This document shows, one piece after another, positions 1 to 9,754 of a stretch of DNA of 28,640 nucleotides. Position 1 is the stretch's first letter, and every line of letters starts with the position of its first letter. The stretch is from NCBI GenBank assembly GCA_027596195.1, contig JADGJG010000238.1:1-28640 (forward strand). The letters run 5' to 3'. Source of the stretch: Podochytrium sp. JEL0797 (lineage: Eukaryota; Chytridiomycota; Chytridiomycetes; Chytridiales; Chytriomycetaceae). Below the pieces are notes generated by a model, which was given only the letters and a program-made list of their open reading frames with translations, was not told where the DNA came from and did not search any database. A program made the position numbers and the translations under genes.

Positions 1-177
1 CAGTGCCTTTTCCTTGACCACCTTGCCAACTTCGATGTGTTTCATGCCGGGAATGGCCTGCGCGATCATGGCAGCAGTGGTGGTCTTTCCGGTGCCAGGA
101 GTTCCCGTGATCAGAACGTTGGGGAATGAACGTCGTTGCATGACGACGATCGAGCTGCGGTCGGAGTCAGTGTCCAT
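1..177 (-). CDS. FAP7: Adenylate kinase isoenzyme 6 / Fap7-like NTPase (N-terminal part)
   Basis: Only the first 59 codons are inside the window; the gene runs off the left edge. The ATG is at 175-177 and the frame is open to base 1. Residues 19-33 form the start of a nucleotide kinase fold: a hydrophobic strand (NVLITG) running into a P-loop, GTPGTGKTT, followed by a helix and the segment KHIEVGKVVKE. The GTPGTGKTT loop with the downstream IEVGKxVKE matches the AK6/Fap7/hCINAP family, an adenylate kinase-like ATPase that acts with the uS11 ribosomal protein in late 40S subunit maturation (family knowledge). The N-terminus is a little longer than usual, with an acidic leader (MDTDSDRSS), so a second in-frame Met at residue 13 is an alternative start. 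The family call is fairly sure; function is by homology only. Confidence 0.85.
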   Translation of the reverse strand, partial: MDTDSDRSSIVVMQRRSFPNVLITGTPGTGKTTTAAMIAQAIPGMKHIEVGKVVKEKAL

Positions 178-328
178 GTTCGTTTCGCAACAAAAATTCA
201 AAATCAAAAACCCTTTTCTCCCAACCCACACGTCAATTCGAACGGGTTTATTTCAGTTGGTTTGATACGAGAACTCCATCCAATTCAACAATTCAAGAAT
301 CAATCCAGACTAGCTCTGTGCGAGTGAC

Positions 329-764
329 TTATTCCTTGACAGTGTAGTTCAATTTCTGCAGTAATGCGGTTAACAAACACGGCCCAGAATCACACGAGAC
401 CACAGCGGGTACTCACGATCTCGCCCTGCTTTCCGTTGGACCACTTCGAGTATTTGATGAACTGCTCCTCTCTCTTCAACGCAGCAAGTTTGGCATCGGG
501 CTTCAAGGCTCTGCGGAGGGCAGCAGCTGCAATGTTGGAGACCTGGAGGTATCTGTGCATCGCCAAGGGTGCGGGCGTTAGTAAGCTGGCTGGCACGGCG
601 AAACGGGGAGATCCGAGGTGTTGTCTCTGCTGATCCCCGCGCAGTGGTTCCGTTGGGTCCGAGATCGGCTAGCTGCAGCCACCACGCAACGTCTCCAGCA
701 TGTGGCATTGGGATCGGACGCACGCTACTCACGTGAACCCAGCTTCGCGCCAAAAGGAGGACAT
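329..764 (-). CDS. ATP15: Mitochondrial F1 ATP synthase subunit epsilon (ATP15), three exons
   Basis: Spliced exons 733-764, 417-552 and 329-355 encode 64 residues, close to the usual 50-62 of this tiny subunit. The N-terminus MSSFWREAGFTYLQ and the following helix (NIAAAALRRALK) match the family pattern xxWRxAGLxYxxYxxIxAxxxRxALK. The C-terminus ends in a short basic strand (EIKLNYTVKE). The first intron splits the codon for the Thr of GFTY (donor GTGAGT, phase 2). The second intron is phase 0 (donor GTGAGT, acceptor TGCAG). The subunit sits in the central stalk of mitochondrial F1, binding gamma and delta, and has no cleaved presequence in other species (family knowledge). None of the single open frames here covers the protein, so it is easily missed without splicing. 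Confidence 0.88.
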
Positions 765-899
765 TTTTTGATTTTGTGGAAGCGCACGAAAAAACGAAGT
801 TCTGCACCCACACGCAACCCACACGATTGCAAGTCTGGAACACCACCACCATCCTGAACAACTTCATCAGATTATTTATAAAACAAAAAAGTAAACTTG

Positions 900-3800
900 T
901 TAATGGCGTGATGCCAAATCTGCAAAGAGATGGGAGTCAGTTTTCAAGCCCACGACACTTCACGAAAAATCAAAAGGCCTCACCGAAATCCAAGATTTTA
1001 TCCCACACCGACGCTCGACCTATGGCTGCTTCGGTGTCATGTATGGTTGATTTTGGAGATATCTCGGGAACATATTCCTTCACCTCCGGTGGGTTTGTGC
1101 TGAAAGCCGCCTTCAAGCTCTTGCTTGAAGTATTTCCGTCCCTCCCAGCACCCTTTCCCCCTCTCATACTAGATGGCTTGGGTGTTGTTTTCCCTATATT
1201 TGTTGATGATTCCATCAAGCTCGCATTTTTGCTTGCCAAATTCTGTTGGTTGACGGACTCATTTGAAGAAACATTGGAAGAATTGCCTGATGGGTATTCC
1301 ATGTCAGCAAATGTGGGGTTCCAGCCTGGAGCGACTGCATCGGCTGGTTTTGACGCAGGTGACTCGTCCTGTGGTTGATTCTGAACATGCGAAGGCCTCT
1401 GAACTGCTGAAACGAATTCAGCCTCTTCAGATTTTCCTTCAGGATTGCTGAATTCCAGGATCTGTTGTGAGGTGCCGCGATCTTCGTTGATCGCCGGAGA
1501 ATTTTCGGTGCCCTCTGTCAAGCCACTCTCTGGTTTTGCTTCTTCGTGGTCCTTGCGCGGCCCAAAAAAGCTTTCTTCCTTCGCCAACTCATCTAATCTG
1601 TTCCTAATTTCCATTGCAGTTCGCGACTGAGTTTCCGAGCTCAATCCGAGAACAGATTGAAAGCATGATCTCAAATCGATCAAGGAAGGGGAACGTTGGT
1701 CTTCAACTTGCTGCGTTTTGTCGCTGGGTAACTCTGTTGATTGATACTCTTTTGGAAGAGTATCATGGATTGCCAAATTGAGAATGGAAGATAATCCTCT
1801 TGGCTTGGAAGGAAGGTCTGGGAGCGCTGTTTCAATCATTTCTTCACTGTGAAGCGCTGCTTCAGACTCCTTATGAAGCGTTGCATCCTCCACTTTTCGT
1901 GATTGAATTGAGTTACGTTGAGAATAAACCGGCACATCCTCCTCTTCTTCCGTTTTGGAAGAAGATTCGCGCTCTGTGTGGGGAAGTGGATCAGCATCAT
2001 TTCACGCAGATTCAAAAAGGAATATGTAGTTTCTTTACCATGTCGAGAAGTTTCCTCCACAGAATCGCAACTGGGTGCATCATCGATACTCACAACCTGC
2101 GCAAACTCATCTTCCTCTGTTAAACCGTGATTCGATTTCCTCGCGCCACCATCCGAATTTAGACTCAAAACCGATTGCATCAAGCCAGCCATGTCAATAG
2201 TGCTCCTTCTTGTGCTTTCAGGATGATCGGCAGGCGTTTCATCATCCGCGGGGTTCGTTTCGACGTCCGGAACGGGAGCCTCTTCAAGCTCATGAGGAGT
2301 AGGCACTTTCGGGTTTGGACTCTGTGGTGCTACTTCCAAAGAACGATTCAGCGAAGATAGGCTTCGGTCAGACGTGATTGAATCCGGGTGGTGTATTGCC
2401 ATGCTTGAGACAAGCTCCACTTCGTCCGAATTAGTTCGCAAGGATTGAGAATGGGTGATACTGGAGGGAATCTTCGCAGGCGCCGTCGATATCTTTTCCT
2501 CAACATCATCTGTTTTAATAGTACTCGAACTATGCACCAACGCGGCTGCCGTCGCCAGCGCTTGCATCAGCAAATTCTCTTTACTCATATGCCTTGAAGA
2601 TGCATTTGATGCAGGAGCCGAAGACGCCAAACTCGGAACTGATTTGATTCGACTTGAAAGTTTTAGGGAGGCTGTGGAGCTGGAAGATCTTGACAGCAGG
2701 CTACGCGGAGGAGTAAATACTTGAGAAGCTCTTGAACGAGGAGACGCTTTGGCGGATGGTTTGATTGGTTCAGACGGTGGCGTTGCTGTCTTTGACGAGC
2801 CGTTCTGGTGGGCGGATTTTGCAGATCGCGTTGAAGCTGCTGATGACGTGCTGGAGGAGCGCGATAATGGAATTGTATCTGCTGTTTGGAGCAATCCTGT
2901 ACTGTTGTTACGTGTTGAATTCATGAAGGACTGTTTCGACGCAAGGCTTGGAACTGATTTGATTTTCGAACTCAGTTGGAGAGAATGTGTGCTTGACGAT
3001 CTTGAGGAGTTTCTCAAGCTCGGCTCCTGAGAGCTTAATTTGCTGGCTGGCAGGGAATTTTGGAGAGAGGCAGATTTTTTCGCGGAATCCATCAAATTGT
3101 CCTTGCTTTGACGCAAACTCGATGGTTTGGAGCCAGTTGCTCCCGAGACAAAACCCGAAGTGGAATTAATTTTAGTGGCAAGTTTGAGAGACTCTGAGCT
3201 TCTGGATCTCATGGATAGGCCTTTTCGTAAGTTTTGGCTTGACGCTGGTTTTTTACTGTTTAATACATCCCGCGAAAGCGATGTCTCCTTCGGTGATGCT
3301 CTGTTCAGTGTACTCCTCGAGGTTTGGATTTCATCGGGCGTTCGTGCTGTTGTTGGCTCTTTTGGCTCTTCAAGATTATTCGAGGACGCTTTGATAGAGA
3401 TAATGTTGCGAGAGGCAATGCTTTGAGTAGAACCCGCTGCACTCGGAGCGGACTCGTCTCTTTGTGGAGCTTCTTCATGCTCCATGAATGGGTGTCCAAC
3501 TTGATTGGGAGTTGAATCTTGTGCAATATTGGCTTTTGAATCAACATTGCGGGAGGCATCGAATCCTTGACTTTTTGAAGGCATAATGTCGTAAATACCT
3601 GTTGAACTAGTTGCTACATTTGAATTCGAGGATTTGATTGAAGCTCCTTGTGATCCCAGCTTGGAAACACTTCCCCAATCCGCTGTAGCAACATTTTCGA
3701 CACTTAGTGGTAAAATCTCAGCCGACATTGAACCGATCTTAGATTCTTTGAAAGCGTTCAACGAAGATGCTTTTCGGACGGACGAGCTCGATTTTTGAAG

Positions 3801-6800
3801 ATCAGTACTACTCCCCGCAGTCGCTACGTTTACGACGCTTTGCTGCAACGAGCCACGCGTAATAGATCCAGCTTCTAAAGTCTTCAATGCATCCAACGAA
3901 GCCGTAATCCGCTCAGACGAGGTCGGCCTTGACGGTTGAAGTTTGGAAACACTGCTTCCGACAGTTGCTGCAAGATTCCCGATACTCTTAGCCAAAGTCT
4001 CAACCGATTTTGAGCCAATGCTGCTGTTTGAAGCTTTTAAGGCATCAATCAAAGGCATATTCTGCACGGACAAGCTCGAATCCGTTGGTGGAAGTGTGGA
4101 AACACTGCTTCCATCAGTGGCTGCGACATTTTCAATACTCTGCGTTAAAGACTTGTCCAATTTAGAATCGCTCTCTACGGCCTTCAATGCATCCATCGAA
4201 GACGTAAGGCGCATGGACGAGCTCGAGTTGCCTGGTTGAAGTTTGGAAATACTGCCCACATCCTGCGGTAAAGACTCTGTCAATTTCGGATCGCTCTTGG
4301 AATCCTTCAATGCATCTAGTGAAGACAGATTTCCTAATTGCGAGGTTGAGCCTTTTGATTCTTCAAGTTTGGCAAAGCTGCCTCGATGAGAAGAATCGTT
4401 TAAATTGCTCCCAGAAGCTTTCCTTGTCGCCAGCGAAGAGTTATTTTGAACGGGAGACTTGAAACCGGCCACTTGTTCATCGAGTTCGTCATCTGAATTG
4501 CTCTTTGAGGGTTGCTCTAATGAACGGTTATTCTCGCCGGGCGAGTTGGAACCGGTCGAATCCCCATCACTTTCGTCATCATCTTGAGAAAACGTGGCAG
4601 CAAGAGGGCTCCTGGATGGTCTTCTTGCTCCCAAGGATGATTTTCGGCGCGGATTCAATGCCACATTATCAACCAAATCGTCCTTGGATTCAACCTCCGA
4701 TGCAAAGGACACGCGTTGTGGAGAAAGGCCTAGTGGGGATTGACACGAGCTTGCGCGCCTCAATAGAGATGTGATGAGCATGCTTGGTCGAGTAGAGAGA
4801 TTTGCTGAACTAGAGAGGAAGCTCTTCGGTGAAACATAATCATCGGAGCCATTGGAAGAACTGCTTCGTCGTGAATCATTAGTTCTATCAAAGAAGTGAT
4901 TGGGTTCACTTGCATTGAAGAGTTGCTGTCATGTATTTGTGATGGCAAATTGATTTTCAAATTCGGTTCGCTTCGTGGAACTGATGCCGAGAAAGACTCT
5001 ATCGAAAAGCGTTTAAGATCCCGTGAGTCTGCTGGGTAGATAATAATAAATGAATTTTCAGCTTTTTATCTTATTTACCAATCATGCATACCTCGATGAG
5101 CAGCGGAAGCACCTCTGGATATTGGCTCAGAGTCCCCGATTTCCATGACATCAACAGCCCTGTTGACTTGATCTGCAGATTCAGCTTCCATCGTTACTGG
5201 ATGTTCTGAGCTCAGGGAGAGTTGTGATTGCTTTTCAACCTCAAAGTCATCGCCATATGCAAGAGACCCGGTGGACAAGGTAAAATCTCTTTCATAATTC
5301 TGTGCTGGTTGAAGCGACTCGTAAGAATCAAATGCGTTTTGATTTTCGCTCTCTTGCTTGGTCTCGTGTGACGGGTCCGCATTTTGCTCAGCAACAGCCA
5401 CTGTGACAGCCTCCTTTGTCAACAAGCCATTCTCAAGTCCGACATGATTAGCTTCTTCAGATTTAATATCAGTTTCGGAGACTTGAGGAACATCGGCATC
5501 AGAAGCAGGTGTGTGTGCGGTTTGAAGCTCGAATTTGGACTTCTCAAAATGTTTCGAATCATTGGTGCCCACATCGTCAGCCGGCATATTTTTGAAGTCG
5601 GAGATGTGAGTACCATCAACTTCAGAAACTGGATCGAGTCCGATTGGTTGATCAAATTCGGACTCCTCAAAATACTGAGAAACATCGGCGTCCGCGTTTT
5701 CTTCAGTTGGCACAATAATTGGAGCCATTTCTGACTCGAAATCATCTTCGTAATCCAAGCTGATGTACGTATTTTTTTCGGTAGATTGGATACCCTGTTG
5801 TGGTTCAGCGTCCCAGATTTCCCGATCAACATTACTTTCAGTTTCCACTTCTGACTTTACATTGTTTTCGATATCGGAGGTGGAATGCGGAGTGAAATTT
5901 TCCTCAATCAAGTGAGACGACGCGTCAGCATTCACGCCATGCAAGGTCGCGTTTGCGCTTTCAATTTCTTCAATGGCAGAAACTGTCCGAGAATCATTGG
6001 CAGTAGAAGAAACTTGCGATTCAGATGCAAGGTTGGAAGCGAGACTGGCAGACTGCTCGATCCGGGCTAACGAGGAAGCAGATGCAGCAGTTATTCCTTG
6101 GCCTATCTTCTCCGACTCCAGAAGCTGTTCACTGCTGATTCTTTCTACTGTCGAACTCTCTGGAAATGTCTGTTCAAGATGGCTGTCCACAATCGAGTCT
6201 CTGAGAACCGAATAAACCGCCACCAACTCCACTTCAGCAATATTGGGACTGCTGAAAGAGACTGTCTTTTTTGCGATTCCTTCTGACGAGCTCTTTAGGC
6301 TACTTCTCTTGGGAGAGCTGGAAGAGATTCGCGATATGTTCGGCTCAACCGGCAACGCGGGTGGCTCAGCACCATTGTCGGTGGGACTACCTGGGGCGTC
6401 AATTTCCTCGAGAACTTCATGACTGCTCGAAGACTCGGATTGACGCAGAAGGTTCGCGTTGCTGCCAAAGTGATCGTCACACGAAGGTGCCTGAATGCTT
6501 CCCGTCGTTCCAGCCAAACTCGTTCCAATCTCAGAACTGGATACGTATTGCATGTGGTCTTTTGATTCGGATTCTAAGACAGTTTCGGTGACTGGACTCT
6601 CCAAATCCGCTGGCGGTGGATTACTCGATTCATGCGGAGATTCCAATGCGTGTTCTTCCTCGATTGGACCTGCAGAAGGGGTATCACCCGCATCAATCAC
6701 TCCAAGTGGCAGCAAGTTATCAGAATCAACAGAGAATATCGCTTGAGGAAGCTCTTGCGACCCACGCACTTGCAGCCCAGCGGAGTCCGACGCATTCAAC

Positions 6801-9122
6801 TCGTGGTTCGAGGCAAACGGCTCCTCTACGTCATATAGATCAAGCTCCTCATCAACATGTACATTTTCTGCAATATATTCGGCTAGTTTCATTTCCGATG
6901 GAGCCGCCGACGATGTCAAATCGAAATCTGACTCCCAGTTGATTTCAGCCGGATCGACAGTGGCGGAAACAGGTGCATCTTTCTCTGAAGATTGAAAACG
7001 CGCGGTAGATTCTGCATTTGCCAACGTTGGTTCCTCCTCATTGAGTTCGTGCTCACTCACGGCTGCCAACGTGAGTTCCGACTGAACTTTCGATGGCACG
7101 TCAAAATCGGACTCCCAATTGATTTCTGCCAAGTCGATAGCCTCAGGAAGAAGACTGGGCTCCTCTGTATCATCCGCAATATTCTTTTCAAACTCCTGCG
7201 CAGCTGGTTCAGGCTCCTCAAAAACGGGCTTTGCGGATGCGAGCACAACTTCGGGCCCGTTACAAACCGTTTCGGTGCTGTTGAGCTCTAAATTACTTCC
7301 AATTATGGTGAGCTCTGTCTCTTGAGTATCTTCTGCATCGGTGGCAGGAGTTTGGTCATGTTTGTCGGGGCAGAAATCTTGGACAGAATCGGATAATTCT
7401 GCCACGATATCATCACTTATAGGTATAGTGAGGTCTGTGATTGAATGTTCAGGCACATCGGGAAAGGAGTCTTGGATAGCATCGTTCGCAGCCCCAGTGA
7501 GGTCTGGGATTGAAGATTGGACTTCTTCTTGAGGTGGGCTTTCTTGAAAGAGCTCCGTTTCTGAAACATTGGGCGGCGTTCCGTCCAACAATTGATCCTC
7601 GTCATTGGTTTCGGGTGCTTGCTCAAAATCATCCGCAATCAAGGAATCCAGTTCTATATCATCTTCATTTGGTATCACGAACGCTTCAGTTTCGTCAAGA
7701 ATCTCGTCGGTCTTTCCCAAACTCGCGACGGATGTAATCTGAACAGATCCTTCAACGACTTCGGGAGAAGCATCAACCATTTCTGCATGTTCTTGGATCT
7801 CTTTGACTGGTTCCACAGAAGGCTCTCTTCTGGGTGATCCGCCTCTACTGATAATATCTTTGTTGCTGGCCATAATTTGCTCGGTAACTTCACATCCGCC
7901 TTCAGAACCGAAATCACTGAATTCTGAACCGATCGGGAATTCCGACTCTCTCGATGGTCTGGCAGCCGTGGGTCTCAGTTTTTGGGGAGACGACAGTGAG
8001 TTATTGTCGAGAGTGGTGAGTGGGACGGCGATACTTTCTGCGGTCTTTTTGGAGGCGAGATGTTTGATGACCTAAATACAGTGTATCAGTTTAGAGATTA
8101 AAACGCAACAGAATTCAAAATACTGCTACCTTGTCTACATCACCCCCAAGTTTTTGAATGTATCCAACCAAAAGCAACTCGGTCGGTTCCAACTGTACGC
8201 CCGCTTTTCGTTTGATATCTTCAAAGAAATCTAGATCTTCAACAGAATGGGACAGAGAAGCCGGCCGAGAAGAAGCGCCCACAAGCTTCACAAGCTCGTG
8301 TAGGAACATTTTCGTGCTCGCCATTTCATTCTTTTCATAGTGCCGACGCGCCATGCCAAACAACTTCAATACGGGAGACCCCGATTCCATTTCAATCTCG
8401 CTCACATCATCATGCACGGGAGATTTCGATTTGACACGCGATTTACACTTCAACTTGGTTTTGAGGAGCTCGATTTTGGGAATGACTTTCGCGGGGTCCA
8501 AGCCATATTCCCTCAGCTTTTGGCGACTGAGGTTTTTGAGCTTGTTCAAGAGTCCAGTTTCGGTCAGTTCCAGTGAAGGGGGAGGGTCCGTGTATAAAAG
8601 AGCCGCTTTCCACATTGTCACCGGATAGGCAGATAAAAATTCGGGGTATTTTCTGTCGGGAGACATGTTGGTGACCAAATCAATGTGCTTATTCGAAATA
8701 TTTCCTTTTTCTTCAGCAATCTGACGGCGAATGGCGTACTGCGTTTACTCAAAGTTTAGCCCTTTAATATATAGTACGAAACGGCTACCAAACCTCAATT
8801 TCTCTATCTAATTCACGCTCATCTTGAGATTTGACGTGTTGCTCTTGCCATTTCATTTGATCCAAATACACCTGATTTTTTTTGAAGTGTTTTTTGGGTA
8901 TCACTTTGCCGTCTTGTGTGATCTGAAAAAATGCCAACGTTAGCGCAACGAATTTGATGGATACGTCACGATTTACCAATCCGACTTTCTGAAGATGCTT
9001 GCGAATGCTCGCGCTGCTAAAATAATCTCGCAAGTCTTCGTCGAGCAACGGTTCATACAGGCTTTTGGGAAATTCAATAATGATTGATTCTTCAGTTAAA
9101 ATAATCGGCAGACTCACGGCAT
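900..9122 (-). CDS. ERICH3-like giant low-complexity protein, putative ciliary/flagellar
   Basis: Proposed exons: 9118-9122, 8977-9061, 8794-8922, 8130-8738, 5092-8071, 4982-5031, 2039-4925, 984-1973 and 900-919, giving about 2,584 residues. Residues 1-60 match the ERICH3 N-terminal motif: LxxPLLDxxLxxYF, then IRKHLxxVGLIT, then DGKVI and a Lys-rich helix. ERICH3 is a vertebrate ciliary protein with a Glu-rich tail (family knowledge). The rest is Ser/Glu/Asp-rich and looks disordered. It contains twin EINWESDFD repeats, two SxIKSVPSLAS repeats, DYEDDFE and YGDDFE motifs, and five degenerate units of about 45-50 residues built around SLDALK...NVA...SSVSKL (about 3650-4330). All junctions keep phase; most use GTRNNN donors and a YAG acceptor. 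The last intron (920-983) has a clear CTGAC branch and TTTGCAG acceptor. Splice 4926-4981 has a poor donor (GTTCCA) and may hide an indel. The tail could be more than one gene, but no stop or promoter separates it. A flagellar role is inference from the N-terminal motif. Confidence 0.7.
3650..4330 (-). repeat. Five degenerate 45-50 residue coding repeats inside the ERICH3-like gene
   Basis: Within exon 7 the pattern S-[LM]-[DN]-A-[LF]-K recurs five times (near 4310-4329, 4181-4205, 4035-4055, 3880-3905 and 3745-3770). Each is followed by a variable linker, then ESL or SL, then QSxxNVA, then GSSVSxLQP. Spacing is about 130-150 nt. At the DNA level the units share short identical pieces around the SxDALK codons (for example TTCAATGCATC on the plus strand) but have otherwise diverged, so this is an old protein-level expansion rather than a recent tandem duplication. 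Confidence 0.7.
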
Positions 9123-9241
9123 GTCTTTTGTAACAAGGTTCACGTCGTAAATTCGCTCTCGTTCTCGCAAGGATATATTTTTGTGTCGCTTTCTAATCTC
9201 GCTGTTTTAGCAACCAGTTTTTAACTTTCCACAGTTTCATC

Positions 9242-9535
9242 TTACTGGGTGATGTTCAAGGCAGCTTGTTTTGTGGTTGGTATTGACGGAGGCGCAGCGG
9301 ATGTTGCTAAAGAAACGCGACGGTCAAAGGAGTCCGCAAATATCCGATAATATTTACATGGAGTCGCCGCAGCGTTACAAACTGGCTCCTCTCCTGGAGT
9401 TACTATTCGTTTTGATTTCGCAGAGAACTTGGCACCAGGTGGTGGATTTTTCGGGGGTGTTGGAACTGCAAACAGATCCGTGAACGCGGAGAGGGGGGCT
9501 ACTGCCTTCCTTTTTGGACTCCTAGAAGAGCTCAT
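9242..9535 (-). CDS. Small protein of unknown function, 97 residues
   Basis: Open from an ATG at 9533-9535 to a TAA. The product starts with a Ser/Arg-rich, Pro-directed segment (MSSSRSPKRK, then FAVPTPPKNPPP and RIVTPGEEP) that resembles clustered CDK/MAPK-type phosphosites. It ends with a segment around KYYRIFADSFDRRVSLAT that looks more folded. I do not recognise the family. The same frame stays open upstream to about 9612 without an ATG and reads like protein (GFPKSFTQRPHRS), so the true N-terminus may lie in a further exon that I cannot place, or translation may start at the ATG given. An unseen intron between PVCNAA and KYYRIF is also possible. It is divergent from the HECT gene, with about 220 bp between the starts. 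Confidence 0.45.
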   Translation of the reverse strand: MSSSRSPKRKAVAPLSAFTDLFAVPTPPKNPPPGAKFSAKSKRIVTPGEEPVCNAAATPCKYYRIFADSFDRRVSLATSAAPPSIPTTKQAALNITQ

Positions 9536-9754
9536 TGAGTTCAAAGCTGTTTGGGAATGGGTCGATCGGTGAGGTCGCTGGGTGAAGCTTTTTGGAAATC
9601 CTTTGTTGTTTCAATGATTTACATCCGAAATGAAGAAGGGCGGTGAAATGATAGAGGTTTTGCTGCTATTGGTTTGTTCTGCTTCATCTTCTCTATCTAA
9701 TGGAATATTGCGGAAAATAACCTTCAACAAGATGTCAAAACAAACGATTCTCGG

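Noticed and set aside
370..867. 165-codon minus-strand ORF
   Set aside because: It runs through the ATP15 introns in the wrong frame; the three-exon ATP15 model gives a recognisable conserved protein.
4760..4960. Continuation of the ERICH3-like exon as ITSLIELMIHDEAVLPM...
   Set aside because: It ends in a stop and is less Ser/Asp-rich than the overlapping frame (SEPNHFF, SRRSSSSNGSDD) that joins the long downstream exon.
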